Shown: positions 1 to 11,440, counted from the stretch's first letter. The stretch: DNA of 64,000 nucleotides from Ischnura elegans (GCF_921293095.1 NC_060246.1:10248001-10312000); one strand, 5' to 3'. The notes: a model not told the origin generated them from the sequence alone. Made by a program: numbers and translations.

Positions 1-170
1 CGAAGAAAATCTGTAATCCGTCACCTCTGATGGACGAAACGACGAAACATAGTCATTACAAGAGTGGTAATATGCAACACAACACATTCGCTCGGCGCTG
101 ATCAATTGTCTGCCGTCTGGTGCTCGTAAATCCGATTGGCGGTGAAGTGTTTACAGAAAACAGAGTGGAA
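1..170 (+). promoter_or_regulatory. Upstream region / 5' leader of mRpS7
   Basis: This is the sequence directly before the inferred mRpS7 start codon at 171. I see no TATA box. A short upstream reading frame begins with ATG at 30 and ends before the start codon; whether it is transcribed depends on a start site I cannot place. The promoter role is inferred only from position. Confidence 0.35.
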
Positions 171-3100
171 ATGTTGTGTAGAAGTCAAACCGGAATTTGT
201 TCAGTCTTGCTTAAATTGCAGAAGTTAGTAATACCTATCTTTAGATTAAATGAGCGATTATGGTGAAAATTATTTTACTCTGCTAATTTTTTACAGCAAC
301 TTCAAGAACGCATGTTATAGCAACTACGCTCCATATTTCGTTGATCCGGTGTATAAAAAGCATGATCTTGAAGAATTAACTGAATCTGGAGAAGCAGACA
401 AGTTGAAACATGTGCCTATTAAAGCGGCAAAAAATGAGCACACTTCTTCTGTCTACCACGATACCTTAACGCGGTAAGATTAGTAACAGGTATCTTAGTT
501 TCAATACTACCATAATATTGTGCTCGTCCTTACCTATTCTATACCAATAATGTTTAATGACTTCTGTTGCGTCCAGTGCAGAAACGCTGATGTATACGAT
601 ATATTATTCCCCAGTTATTTCCTTTCAGGTTCATTTCAACCGTTTTTATTGTCTTCTTCAGTCTCTTTTAATCTTCACCCTCCCTTGCGTAACATTTTCA
701 ATTACATTTGGAATCCTACTTCGTAGTAGTTTCAGCAGTGCCAAGCGTATTGACTTCACATTCACGAATGCAGTGCGCAATCCTCCGAGACTTGGCCACG
801 CTTGCCATAAACTGCATGCAATCAGCCACCCACGTCGTGACATAAAGAGGTTCTACTCTCGCTTAATGGTCCCGAGAACTAAACTTGTGTCGTATTCAGT
901 ACAGTTTAATTCCCTGGACTCAGATAATATATGTACTAAAGCCTTGGACACAATTCCTCTAACGCCTTTTAATAATGTTCTTGCAGTTCTTATTTCGAAA
1001 ACTTGTCATTACAAGGTAGCAAAATGTTATTTTTCTGTATAGCCTTAGTTGTGTTTGTTATTGTGTGTTCCCTATCATAAATCATTATGGCCTGTTTACA
1101 TGAAACCGTAACACGTAGTAGCTAAAGTCTGATTGCATGTACGATTGTAATGGACTGGAGCATGTATGAATGCATGAACCAAATTAGAACAGGTTCTATT
1201 TTCTGTTCATGCGTTCGTACAAGGCAGGTGTTTACTTGATGTATTTTCACTTCATACATTTAGGCATTAACTCACACGGATTAATGTACCGTGTAAACTG
1301 GCCTTACGGCATTTTTTGGTCGTAATAAATTCCTTCCATCGTCTCTGTGGCTTTACAGATGCTGTCAAAGAGACCTAGTCATAATCTTACACTATATCGT
1401 TGGCCCGTGGCGATCAGAGATGATCAAGGGGCATAACTTTAGACTTCACCCAATGAAGAAAAAAATGGAGTTTTGAACTCCTACATCCTTGTAAGCACTT
1501 GGATACTTATTTCCAGCGAGATAGAGCAAGTAGGTGGAATTTAATCTAGGGCCGCATAGAAAATTGGTGGAATTCAGATGAATATAATAATAGATCCACA
1601 AAATCTTATGAAAGATGCAAAATTTCTTTGTAGAGTCCACATTGATCCCATGAGGGTATCGCATTACACCCACATGGGTTTCACCAAAATCCTGTGTCCT
1701 TCTAATTTCCACCAGGGATCCTCTCGTATGCCTTGTGGGTCTCACATCAGCTGCCGTAAAGCTCCACTGCAACTCGAAATATGTACTTCTAAATGGGACC
1801 CACATTGGATCTCAATCGACTGTCATCTAGGATTATACAAAAATCATTAAACCTTATGATTTCCACTAGGAAGCGATGTAAAAATCTATGTTTTTACCTT
1901 ACACATTAAGATGTGATACCATGGAATCTCATTTCAACTCACATATGTATGAACAACAATTTTATTGAAGTTCATACTCTTTTGAGAACAATTTGTTCAA
2001 AGGCACAGTCCACACTATTAACCCACAAAACAATACCTCTGATTAGTCTATTTAAGTCTCTACATCATTTAAAATTACCTGAGTTATGGTACAGAACACA
2101 TAAGGAATAGCCTAACCACCAGGAAGAGGAACTGATTTGAAGGGTTGAAAGAGTGCTTGGAAAGTGGTTCAAGTGCCTTTCTTGGCAGAAGGTAATCATA
2201 TCAACAAAAATAGCCGACACCTTTATACTGTGTATACATTATTTATTGAGGTGCTTTATGATACTTTTTTTAGAATTATTTATCCTGGAAAAGGAATAAA
2301 ATCATAATATTTGTTTGAATTTAGTAGTTAATATTTTCCTTAGCCAAAAGGCACAAAATGGTTGTTAAATTGAAAGAAATAATTAGAAGTTATGAAACTG
2401 GTATGTATGAGTCACAATGTATATGTCATGATATTCCAAAGTAAGAGTTATTAACAGTGAGACAGACTATGATGTCCCATCTCAAATAATCAAATATTTT
2501 GTAGCATCATAGATTGCTCCTGTTTATGTCCTAAATATTATCACCGTGTGATATGCAATTGTGGTTCAATGGCATTCTAAGAAGTATTAGAGTGCAGTGA
2601 CCACAATACATTCAGTCAGAACATTAAAATTAGTGAAGCTGAACCTTTACATTTCCAATCAACTGATGTGTCAGCCTTCTCTGGCCAAAAATCCCAATAG
2701 TCAAAAGATTTGACGAGTTGTACATGATCGACTATACCCATTTCTCATCTACCAAAATAAGATGGTGTATCCTAAACATCGACTGATTTTCCATTTTTAA
2801 CCTTCTGCAATTCTATCATTTCTTCTATTTTCATTTTGTTATTTTTTAGATGTCAAACTACAGTTCACTCTGTGATTTTTTTCCTCCTTGCAGGAAACTG
2901 ATTAATTATGTTTTGAGGAAAGGAAAAAAGGATCTTGCCCGTGACCTCATCGAAAAGGTGCGAAATAGGCTGTTGTGGACATCTCTCAATAGAATTTCCT
3001 GATTATCCTGAAGTATTTTTTGCTAATCATTAAATGAAATATTACGTTAAATTTTTTTGTGGATATTGGGCAAGATATATGATATTTATTAAGTTTTAAA

Positions 3101-6100
3101 AACAGCTGGATGCAATAGGGTGGTTTCCTATTATTTTTTTATTGCCTAAATCGAAAGATTATTACTCCTGGAGTACGTATTCCACGCTTTTAGATTTTTA
3201 AATGACGATATCTATTTTTCGCGATTAAATGAAAAGTGAAAATTTCCTAGCGCGCGAAAACGCGACGCGTAAGTATGAATGTCGGGAAATCTCTCCGTGT
3301 GACGTATTTCTGGTTCCCGCTGCCGCCTTGTGGGGTGACCTTGAGGCGAGTTGAGCGCTGATACGACGCAGGCTGCTAGCGGGTAGCCGAGTACCCTGCT
3401 GGCTGGTAGCGCTTGGCTTAAATAAGGATTATTAATACCTTATCAAATGAAGAAAACTTTCCGGCCTTAGCTAGTTTTAATAAGTGATTATTAAGACATG
3501 TTTCCCTGAGCTCTGCGCCTCATGCATGCATTGGTAACCTCAGACGACGTATAACTCCTATCTTCTCGTATAGAAACTAGGTCCCTGTGACGTCACGTGG
3601 AGTGGCATCGCATGGGCGCCAATTTGGCCCTTTTCAAATGAGGATAAAAATGGACCATTGCCATTCGTCTAAACCGGTATTTCTAAAACGAAATAATTTG
3701 TATATTATGAATACAGTAATGATGGGTAACGAATCGAAATCAATGACTTTCGTTTTCTTTGATGAAGGAAACTACCCTATTTGGATAGGTTTAACACTGC
3801 ATGCAAAAATTAATGCACATTAGTGGCTAGTTATTAAATATAATGCCTATCCTTGGAGTGTGGGAATAATGAGCAGGTACTTAGTTGTTCCTCTAAAAGA
3901 AAAACCTTACTTCATGGCGGAATCTTAATTCATGGAGGAATGACATCATTGGGGAGAGTTGAAAGGTCTCATGCTGTTTATTTAGAAAGAAGTAAGTAGG
4001 GATTGTAGTGGAATGGGGTTGTATTTTTTTAGAACTTATAGTGCATACTCATTTTTTCTATAATGAAGTAGTTTAACGTAGTTCATATTGATGCAGTACA
4101 CTGATGATGAAATACATGAAGTAATGGATAGGCATTAGTTTTACTTAATAGATATTTACTTATGATTAAATAAATTGCTAGTTCTAAATGCATATCTCAT
4201 GCACCTAATCATATATCTTTATCTTATAAAATATTAATGCATTTTCTTTGTAATTTGGATGATTAAAACTTCCAGCTGCAAAAAATGTCTATTTTCAAAT
4301 TTGTATCAATGAATTTAGAGCTGATGCATAAAAATTTTCTTCTGTTGTTTCCTAAATTTTTTGTAGACCTACGAAAATATGAAGCGAATTCAGTTGCAGA
4401 AAATTAATGGTCCTGAAGGAGATAAACTATCAATAGAAACCAATCCAGTTGTTATTTTGGAAAAAGCTGTAGAAAACTGTAAACCACTCCTACAACTGTC
4501 CCCTATTAAGCGAGGTGGCGTCGTGTATCAGGTTGTATCATTTTCCATTAATTACCAATTTCCTCAAGTGCATGTCCATTTGCAGCCATTCTATAACATG
4601 AGTACCATTTTGATTGAAGGTTCCTGTGCCCATATCCGCAAAGAGGTCAGAATTTTTGGCTTTTAAGTGGTTGGTGCTGGCTGGCAAGGAAAAGGAGCGC
4701 ACTATTCATTTCCCAGAAAAAATGGCATGGGAGTTAATAGATGCATCAGAAAACAAGGTACAGTTTTACTGAAGGGAATTCTGCAAAGCTTAGGACAATA
4801 AATCGTGAGCCTGTTTTATTTTTTAACCATTCTATTTAATCAGAGATATGGTTCCAGTCCCATTACATTTTCAGTGAGAAAATGGACATGCACCATTTGC
4901 CTATGTCCATTTTTTCCCCTCATTATTTACTCAATAAAATATAGCCTTTCACTTTCTACTTCATTGGTAAGATACCAAGGTGCCGTTCATATTTTTTTTT
5001 TATATCACTTGGCCAATATGGTGGAGCCAAGATTGAAGTGGATGGAATTGGAATAAATGGCAGAATCATCTTGGTATATTTTATTTAAGATTCTGGCTCA
5101 TCTGATTTCCCACGGTGAGGGGGTCAGTTATTTCTTCTAGCCTTAACACACTTGCTGTTTCAGGTTTTCTCGTGGTAACGGAAGTGCTAAAAGGAAACAA
5201 ATTCAAGGTTGATATGCAGTTTGTAATAACCTATGTTCCTTTTCTATTATCTTCTTGTGTTATCCATCTTATTTTCCTCACATTTTGTTTGCATGACACA
5301 TTATCACATAAAATTCTATGCATGTCCATGGCCATTTTCAATCACTTGGACAAATATCTTGAACCCATGGTTTCAAGATGAATTGGTGATCCTGCTGTTA
5401 TCAGAACCGAAATGTAAATGTTACAATAAATTTACGCATTAGGCATAATTAATATAATGCCTACTATTTCAGGAAATATGGATACGTATTAAGGGAGAGC
5501 ATTTGGTAATGATATATTATCATGGATTTTTTTGATTATTATTTAACTAAAATAATGTCAAAGCCTTACTTTTGTGCATAGTTCCTACATACGAGTTAAC
5601 CCATGTGAGAAAGAGGGAGGCAGGTAACCATAGTATCATGCACTGGGCCAATTGTTGCCTCTCTTTTATAATGTACACCCAGTAGCATAGCTGGGGGGAG
5701 GGTGAGGATGGAGGGGGGCTCATGCCCCTCCCCAGACAAGTAATTTCAGTAGAAAAATATTAACCTGTACAACAAATTCATTCTACTCCACCAATATGTT
5801 TTAGAAAAAACAGCTTCCCATCAACCCATCAATTGTGTAATTTCAAGTGCCAAAATAGCATAGAATGTGATTTCTAGGTACGAAAATTTTCACATTTTTT
5901 CAAAAGAGGGGTTACTCCTCTCGGACCCCTTGGGTCATGCCCCCTACAACGTATTGTCCTGGCTATTCCCCTGTGTACACCCTTACCTCTGATACAATGG
6001 CATCAATTGAAAGTGAATCACCAATGGACTTAAAAAATAGCTTTTCTTAGCTGATGCCTACACTTCATGTGTCTCTCCTTCTCTGACTTGGGGATCTCAT

Positions 6101-6378
6101 TCCCTACTTGTCACCAAACCCTTCTATCATAATGGGATGACTCAGGTGGGCTTGCCTGGAAATTATGGTGCCATTTTTCACTGTGGATCACCTTGAATAA
6201 GAGTGGAACTTTCACTGATATTTCATGACTGGGGATATAGTATGGCACTTTTCATTGCTGTATTCTGGTGTCTCTAAAATTTGAATTATCTTTTCAGGGT
6301 AAGGTCGTCAAGAAGAAACAGGATTTGCACAGGCAATGTGAAGCCAATCGAGCATATGCACATTATAGATGGAGCTAA
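171..6378 (+). CDS. mRpS7: Mitochondrial ribosomal protein S7 (uS7m), six exons
   Basis: Small-subunit protein of the mitochondrial ribosome (uS7 family), which binds the 3' domain of the small rRNA. Exons are 171-223, 297-473, 2894-2957, 4367-4531, 4620-4757 and 6298-6378. Every intron is GT-AG and all phases close, giving 678 nt and 225 residues, close to other animal mRpS7 proteins. Recognisable family signatures are [20 protein letters not shown] (exon 3), IETNP...[25 protein letters not shown] (exons 4-5), [23 protein letters not shown] (exon 5) and the C-terminal [13 protein letters not shown] (exon 6). Exon 1 supplies a short hydrophobic and basic N-terminus starting MLCRSQTG, consistent with a mitochondrial import signal. 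The start is chosen because exon 1 splices in phase to exon 2 (AA + C). Introns 2, 3 and 5 carry MITEs at 1088, 3117 and 5680. The gene converges on TMEM186. Identity is secure; exon 1 is the least certain part. Confidence 0.93.
1088..1305. repeat. Inverted-repeat MITE in mRpS7 intron 2 (family H, copy 1)
   Basis: The ends are imperfect inverted repeats: GGCCTGTTTACATG at the left and the complement of GGCCAGTTTACACGG at the right. The middle carries a palindromic core, TTAGAACAGGTTCTA, flanked by ATGCATGAACC / GTTCATGCG. On the opposite strand this core resembles the centre of the element at 7797-7975. There is no coding capacity. No clear target duplication could be fixed, so the superfamily is open. 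Confidence 0.55.
1306..2893 (+). other. Rest of mRpS7 intron 2
   Basis: AT-rich intron sequence. Short open frames exist on both strands near 1446-1850, but I recognise no domain or repeat copy in them. The intron ends in a pyrimidine-rich tract and CAG at 2893. Confidence 0.5.
3117..3778 (+). mobile_element. MITE family B, copy 1 (662 bp)
   Basis: Non-autonomous element in mRpS7 intron 3. It starts AGGGTGGTTTCCTATTA and ends GGAAACTACCCT, giving a terminal inverted repeat of about 12 bp, AGGGTRGTTTCC. The dinucleotide AT lies on both sides. Four more copies are at 16043, 18581, 34671 and 43292, all of similar length with the same internal landmarks (GTGACGTCACGTGG-like box, CATGCATGCATTGGTAA). 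There is no coding region. The AT duplication is compatible with the ISL2EU superfamily; that assignment is inference. Confidence 0.85.
3779..4366 (+). other. Remainder of mRpS7 intron 3
   Basis: AT-rich intron sequence with no recognised gene or repeat. It ends TTTTTTGTAG at 4366, a good acceptor for exon 4. Confidence 0.5.
5680..5973 (+). mobile_element. hAT-type MITE, family A, copy 1
   Basis: The element runs from CAGTAGCATAGCTGGGGGG to GGCTATTCCCCTG, with inverted ends CAGNRGNATAGC. It is flanked by a perfect 8-bp direct repeat, TGTACACC, at 5672-5679 and 5974-5981, the length typical of hAT transposition. It is in mRpS7 intron 5 and is related to the copy at 8476-8688 through the shared interior GTGCCAAAATAGCATA.ATGTGATTT. 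There is no open frame. Confidence 0.85.
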
Positions 6379-6406
6379 ATAATGTAGAAATTTTTTCATT
6401 AATTAG

Positions 6407-6412
6407 AATAAA
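6407..6412 (+). terminator. Poly(A) signal AATAAA of mRpS7
   Basis: Canonical hexamer 29 nt after the mRpS7 stop codon. It lies 7 bp from the opposing signal of TMEM186. Confidence 0.75.
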
Positions 6413-6419
6413 TCAATAA

Positions 6420-6425
6420 TTTATT
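6420..6425 (-). terminator. Poly(A) signal AATAAA of TMEM186
   Basis: The + strand reads TTTATT, which is AATAAA on the - strand, 15 nt past the TMEM186 stop codon. The two 3' ends must therefore overlap or nearly touch. Confidence 0.7.
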
Positions 6426-6440
6426 ACACACGTATTTTCA

Positions 6441-7049
6441 TTAACTTCCAAATACTACTTTAAACAACTCAGCATTTTCAACCTTGCCATGTTTAAGGCT
6501 CAACTTCAGCTTAGAAGGCTGTGAGTATCGTTCGATTACGAAGTATATCTGTGATGGATTTCCAGAGATTTCTGAAAGAGGAACAATGTCGTCTGTAGAA
6601 ATCAACACATCCCTCCTTCTTCCCCAAAAGGTAAGATACGCCACTTTGACCTTTTCCCGGTCATCTGAAAGATACACACTTCCAACCAAATTCGTGCACG
6701 GGATCCCTAGGGTGTAAAATGGCAAATTCAATGCAAGCATCAAGTACGAGATACCATACAATGCAGGGTAATCAACCAACCCCGACCCGTAGAGTGCAAA
6801 GCTTATCGATACACTGGCAGCAGCAACAGCAGTCTGAAAAAACTTAATACGATTAATGAGGCTGGCGTATCGAATGTGGGGCAATCTGTACACCACGGAC
6901 TTGAACTCATCTTTCGAACTCAACTTTGGCTGGTCTGACGCCACATATCTTGGTAGACATCTTAAGAAGGTAGAATGCCTTCCAAGGGATCGACACGGAA
7001 GAATCGCACGTAACATTACATCCGCTGCAAATGGAAATATATTGCTCAT
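6441..7049 (-). CDS. TMEM186: Transmembrane protein 186 homologue, mitochondrial complex I assembly
   Basis: Single-exon gene of 202 residues. The TMEM186 signature is clear: VYRLPHIRYASLINRIKFFQ before the first membrane segment, and VAYLTFWGRRRDV.I.TDDIVPLSE followed by IERYSQPSKLKLSLKHGKVEN and VFG at the C-terminus. Two hydrophobic segments are at about residues 71-92 and 94-121. The N-terminal 40 residues are basic and Ser/Arg rich (RAILPCRSLGRHS), consistent with mitochondrial import. In mammals TMEM186 is an inner-membrane component of the mitochondrial complex I assembly (MCIA) machinery. The start at 7049 is supported by an in-frame TAA 30 nt upstream. It converges on mRpS7, with 62 bp between the stops. 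Identity is strong from the pattern of conserved blocks. Confidence 0.88.
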   Translation of the reverse strand: MSNIFPFAADVMLRAILPCRSLGRHSTFLRCLPRYVASDQPKLSSKDEFKSVVYRLPHIRYASLINRIKFFQTAVAAASVSISFALYGSGLVDYPALYGISYLMLALNLPFYTLGIPCTNLVGSVYLSDDREKVKVAYLTFWGRRRDVLISTDDIVPLSEISGNPSQIYFVIERYSQPSKLKLSLKHGKVENAELFKVVFGS

Positions 7050-7796
7050 GATAAAGTGGCAAGAAGCCGACGAAAATTATCCCGTAAGATAATTGAAAGG
7101 AATACTACTTACTGAACTAACACTTCCACATCTGAGAAGAATGCGAAAAAATGTTTAAATGAGACGCCCAATTCACGAGCACAATTCCAAAAGAATGAGA
7201 TTCATACCGATGGTAAGATTTTCCGAGCAAAGAAATAGTGGTACAGCCGCTGTTCATGAACACAATGCGGCATCGCGGCATGAAGCGAGAACACCCCTGT
7301 TAAGTATCACAAAATTGCCTGAATTCCAGGGGCAAATGACGATCGCAACTGCGGGAACCATTTAAATTGGCAGAAAAGGATAACCCAGATAATGATCGAT
7401 TATGGGCCCATAAGACGACGAATTCGAAATATATCTTCATGAATTCACCGAGATTATTTCATTATTGATTCAACTGTTTCCGGTTGACATAAGTTCGAGT
7501 TGCAAGGGGATGTCACAAGCGAGACGGTAAGCACTAATGGATCCTAATACTGAAGTAAGCTTACAGTGACTTCTAGGCAAAATTAGCAGTGCCGGAACGC
7601 ACTGTCCCTAATTTCTTTTAGAGGTGAAATATTACTCTGTGTGCTTTTTATCAAAAGTTATTATTTATATTTTATTAATTTTTTTTGTTTTGGTCACGAA
7701 TGTATATATTAAAAATTTTGATGCACCAAAATTGGAAAAAAGTGTTATTTGATTGTTATGTCTTTTTTAAACCACGAAACCACCGCCAACTCTGCC
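7050..7796. other. TMEM186 upstream region, otherwise unassigned
   Basis: Probable TMEM186 promoter side, then AT-rich DNA. Short frames at 7159-7365 show no known domain. Confidence 0.35.
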
Positions 7797-7975
7797 GTTA
7801 TACACGGTGAATGATCATGCGAATGAAATAATTCGCTGTGTATAACGGACAAACTCGCTAATGAAACTTCCAGCGCATTATCATTCAGTGAATGTTAGAA
7901 CATGTTCTAATTTGCTCGCATGATCCTGTAAATGATCACATGATCATTCACTGTGTATAATGTCCTTTAGAGGCG
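7797..7975. repeat. Palindromic MITE (family H, copy 2)
   Basis: The ends GTTATACACGGTGAATGATC and the complement of GATCATTCACTGTGTATAAT form a nearly perfect inverted repeat around about 120 bp. A second inner palindrome lies near the left end (CATGCGAATG.AATAATTCGC). The centre TAGAACATGTTCTAATTTG matches the opposite strand of the element at 1088-1305. Confidence 0.6.
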
Positions 7976-8204
7976 GGGGATGTAGTCATATCTAGAAACG
8001 TTTGAAGATGGTATGGGTAGAATGAAATAGGGTGCCCGTTCGGGAATGTTGGAAAATGTTATGTTTAAATGACATTTAAAGGTGTACTGAGCCTCAAAAT
8101 TCTCTCAGTAATTGCATTTTTTCTATAAACAAAATATTTGTTCACTTTATTATCAATGAGGTTTATGGTTTTCAAAAACCCCTTCCGTTGATCTTCCTAT
8201 AGGC

Positions 8205-8740
8205 ACTTCTAGAAGGGTTTTTGAAAGCAATGGATAGAGTTCCTGCAGAAACCCAATCTGGTGTATGTCAAGTTAACTGCTGCTGGGGCAGTGCATACAT
8301 CAGGGAAACATATTGAGCCTTAAAGATACAGCTTCAAGAATACCAAAAAGAAACAATATATCAGCAACTGTGCCTCTCTTGGAGTGGGCCCACTCACAAT
8401 ATTGACAAATCAATGCAAAAATAATTTCTGAGGAGGAAAGATACTATCCACTTACCTTTAGGGAAGCGATGGAAACAGTGGTCTAGCCAGGGGGGCACAG
8501 GCCCACCCCCAAAGCAATTAATTTTAGCAAAACAGCTTCTCGACGACCCATCAATCGTGTAATTTTAAGTGCCAAAATAGCATAAAATGTGATTTATAGA
8601 GATAAAAATGTTCAAACTTTCCCCATTGTGGGATTCCACCTCCCTTATCCCCCAGGTCGTGCTCTGCCCCAACACATCGTCCTGGCTAGATAGAGATTAT
8701 GAAATCCACAAAACCCTGAAATAGGGAAGATGGATATTAA
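8205..8740 (+). pseudogene. Penelope-like element, GIY-YIG endonuclease relic, split by a MITE
   Basis: Translation gives SGVCQVNCCWGSAYIRETY, then LQEYQKET, and in a shifted frame AKIISEEERYYPLTFREAM. This is the order seen in the C-terminal GIY-YIG endonuclease of Penelope-like retroelements and related ends. The frame has a stop and a frameshift. A family A MITE (8476-8688) interrupts it, and reading across that insertion gives a continuous REA-IE-IMKST...NREDGY. The matching 3' tail appears at 10960-11190, so the element is also split by a copia relic. It is non-functional. Confidence 0.7.
8476..8688 (+). mobile_element. hAT-type MITE, family A, copy 2
   Basis: Starts CAGTGGTCTAGCCAGGGGGG and ends TCGTCCTGGCTA, with an interior homologous to 5680-5973. 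The flanks GATGGAAA (8468-8475) and GATAGAGA (8689-8696) match at 6 of 8 bases. Removing the element plus one flank restores the Penelope reading frame. The right end lacks the last few terminal bases. Confidence 0.75.
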
Positions 8741-8899
8741 CCATCCAAATCATAGAAAAGACTGCTCAAACCATTTGGGAAGAAAAAGGAAAACTCCAGG
8801 GAAGATGTAGAAATGAAAAGTCTCTGATTTCAGTTCAGATAGGGTAAATACAAAAGGAGCTAACTTGATGTAAAGTATATTTCAAATTTGTTATACATG

Positions 8900-10890
8900 T
8901 TACAAGACTGTCTAGAAAAATGTCGTGGCACAGTGGGGATGCCAAAACCAGTAATGGTGAGCTAATTAGTGATTAAGATAAGTTGCATGGAGATAACTAT
9001 TACAGGTGGACTTTGGCACGAAGGGGTCACGTGTAATAACTCAATGCTGGGAGGCTGTACGTAATTTATTTCGAGACACTGATTGCCATTGCAGACAATA
9101 AGGAAGAGTAACTAGGAAATAACTCAACAGATTGGAAAAACTCCCATTCTACCCCAGTGGGGGAATGTGTGGTTATGGGGTTTGAGGCATTAGGGGTAAA
9201 AAGAAGGGAAAGATTGGACAATAGAGACTTTGTATTGATATTTTACAGTGCACAGATATTCTTCTAGACTGCACGGACTCTTTTATGTCCACAAAGTAGG
9301 CATGGGACATGTTGAAGAAAATTGCACCAACTATGGAAGATTAAAACTTGGCAAACTCAATCAAGGAACGTGAAGAATACTAGCGAGATCAGTATTCATC
9401 AGTGTGTAGCTCCAGGAAATGGCTACCCAAGGAAAATCAAGGTTTGTAGCATGGATATTTCTGATAATATGCTGGCTAGCTGTTACCTGAGTGGATATAC
9501 TTAGTTCAGAGTTGCTGGAGACGTGAAATACTATAGTATTATTATGTCATAGAAAAATTATAATGTCAGATGAAATTCTAAATGATATGCTGATCGAAGA
9601 GCAGAAATTTAAATGCATGAAAACTGTAAATTAACCAGAGCAGATATCTGAAAACAGCAAGGGGTTTAAAGAGGAGAATACTCCCAATCAACAAGCTTGC
9701 AAGGCAAGGGCTTGTCTAGGAGTTGAGCCAAAGTGGGTAAATGTAGTCAGACTAGACTAATTGTTTGCTACTTGTGTGGAACAGAAGGTCCCATGTCATT
9801 TGATTGCCTACGGAATGAATATTCTGATAAGAAGGTTGAAAACAAAGACCTAGCTACTGTGATTACAAGAGAGCGCTAGGTACCTTTCATGAAAAAGAAT
9901 GAGATGAAGGGATACAGTGCATGGATCCTGGATGAAGAAACAACAGGCCATATGACCAACGCGAAGGATTTGTTTGCCGACCAAAACCCCTTCCTGGGAA
10001 AGTGGAAATTTGTGATGGTTTCCGGATTGATATTGAGGGCAGTGGGATGGAGGAGATTATTATTTCAAGTGAATATTGTGGTTTTGATCTTGAATTCAGA
10101 AATGTGTTGTTCATTCTAGGACAGAAGGATAACTATTGATATCTCATAAGGTATGTTGGATGATTTGTGTATGAAATTTTTGATGCATCACTGGTGCCAC
10201 TGTTCCTGAGGTCAGTGAAGGTTGGAACTTTGTACTAAACAATTAATAAAGGTGGAACCAGTATTTCTGGAATAAAAGAATTTCAAAATGAGAATGAAGA
10301 AAAGATATTTCCAGAGTGGGATTGTCACTACGGCATAACAGCCTTGGTACATATTTGAATCAAGATCATCTATAGAAGAACAGTGTGGTCAAGGTTGAGG
10401 GGATTAAAACAAGGGTATTATGAAATCTGCTGCAAAGGGAAAATGAAGAGACCAATATTTCCATCAGGGGAGGGTGAGAAGGCTATGAAATTGATGGAAA
10501 GGATGCAATCTCAAATGGTGAGAACAATTTCACTTCGTAAAATAGGTAAAGCAAGATGGTTTGGTACAATGTGTACTTTCAAGGTGTGCAATAGTTTTCC
10601 TGTTCAAGAAGAAGATCAAAGGAGGTAATTGAGAACTTCATGATTTTCAAGAATCCTGTTGAATGTCTCCATGAAAGAAGGTGGAGGACATACAGTGAAA
10701 ATGGGGGCAAATGCATAAGTGAAAAATGTAAGGAGATTTTGGAAGTCAAGAGTGTAATATGTACATAGATTTTCCATTGCGTACATCCCACAACAAAATG
10801 GCCACGATGCCTTTGCCTACACAGCAGTAGGTACCTCTCCATCCGAGGTATTATTTGCTTCCAAGAGGACACAAAAAGGATGCATTAGAA
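8900..10890 (+). pseudogene. Degenerate Ty1/copia retrotransposon (gag-protease-integrase relic)
   Basis: Ordered remnants are visible. There is a zinc knuckle VCYLCGTEGPMSFDC at about 9762-9808, with the usual His replaced. A protease-like AWILDEETTGHMTNAKDLF follows at about 9920-9976 (consensus D-S/T-G is lost). Next is a CKGKMKRPIFP block before the integrase at about 10430, and then YIPQQNGHDAFAYTAVGTSPSEVLF near 10780-10860, which corresponds to the integrase PQQNG motif and downstream residues. Stops and frameshifts occur throughout. I cannot locate LTRs. The relic sits between Penelope fragments, so it inserted into that element or was joined to it by later rearrangement. Confidence 0.65.
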
Positions 10891-10959
10891 CAGAGAGAAA
10901 TTAGACAATGTGATAAAAACTCATCATCACTCAATTACATGAGCTTTCAACATATTTCT

Positions 10960-11190
10960 CGATTGTTATCAATCCCACACCCATTGCACAATTGTGTACT
11001 GAACCCCAGCCTGAATCCCCTACCCTCCACCACATGACCCAACACCTTAGGTCAACCCCCTCCTCATCCCTCCCTTCCTCACTCATAAATACCGCGGTTC
11101 GATGGACTTCTGTTCAATGTAAGACCTGATGATGGTGTAGCAACCAAAATCAGTTGTCGAACTTTGTAATTAAAATATGAACACAACTTC
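10960..11190 (+). repeat. 3' tail of Penelope-like element
   Basis: C-rich stretch (CCCCTACCCTCCACCACATG), then CTCATAAATACCGCGG and GACCTGATGATGG...CAACCAAAATCAGTTGTCG, then an A-rich end. This is the layout common at Penelope and related 3' ends (CTGATGATG...GAAACGCGTTGTCG). A similar CTGATGATGCCGCAAATTGG motif occurs at 22286. Confidence 0.55.
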
Positions 11191-11299
11191 TTGTCTTCTA
11201 ATGCTTATAAGCATGAGGAAGCATTTGTTTTATGATGTAGGTGAATATATGAAGTGTCGCTTTTGAGGTCAAGCATTGTTTGCTGTTCTCCATATAGAT

Positions 11300-11440
11300 G
11301 CACTTTTCTTATTTGGTATAGTGTATTTTGTATTTTAGTAATGTAATTGACTTGACTAAGTTTATGTATTGTATGAACTTTACGACTCCATGCAAATGCA
11401 TTTGCCCACAGACAATAAAATTTATTATTATCATTATTAA
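11300..11440 (+). repeat. Probable non-LTR retrotransposon 3' end
   Basis: Contains TATTGTATGAACTTTACGACTCCATGCAAATGCATTTGCCC followed by CAATAAAATTTATTATTATCATTATT. A gene-end signal followed by a TTA-rich microsatellite is typical of some LINE tails. No coding part is attached. Confidence 0.4.

Noticed and set aside
557-1042. 161-codon open frame in mRpS7 intron 2
   Set aside because: It overlaps a proven intron, has no domain, and its composition is like the surrounding intron.
3117-3778. Family B as a Tc1/mariner MITE with TA duplication
   Set aside because: TA fits the flanks superficially, but both empty-site reconstructions require AT and fail with TA.
6484-7092. Open frames on + strand opposite TMEM186
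   Set aside because: They are antisense shadows of the real - strand gene.
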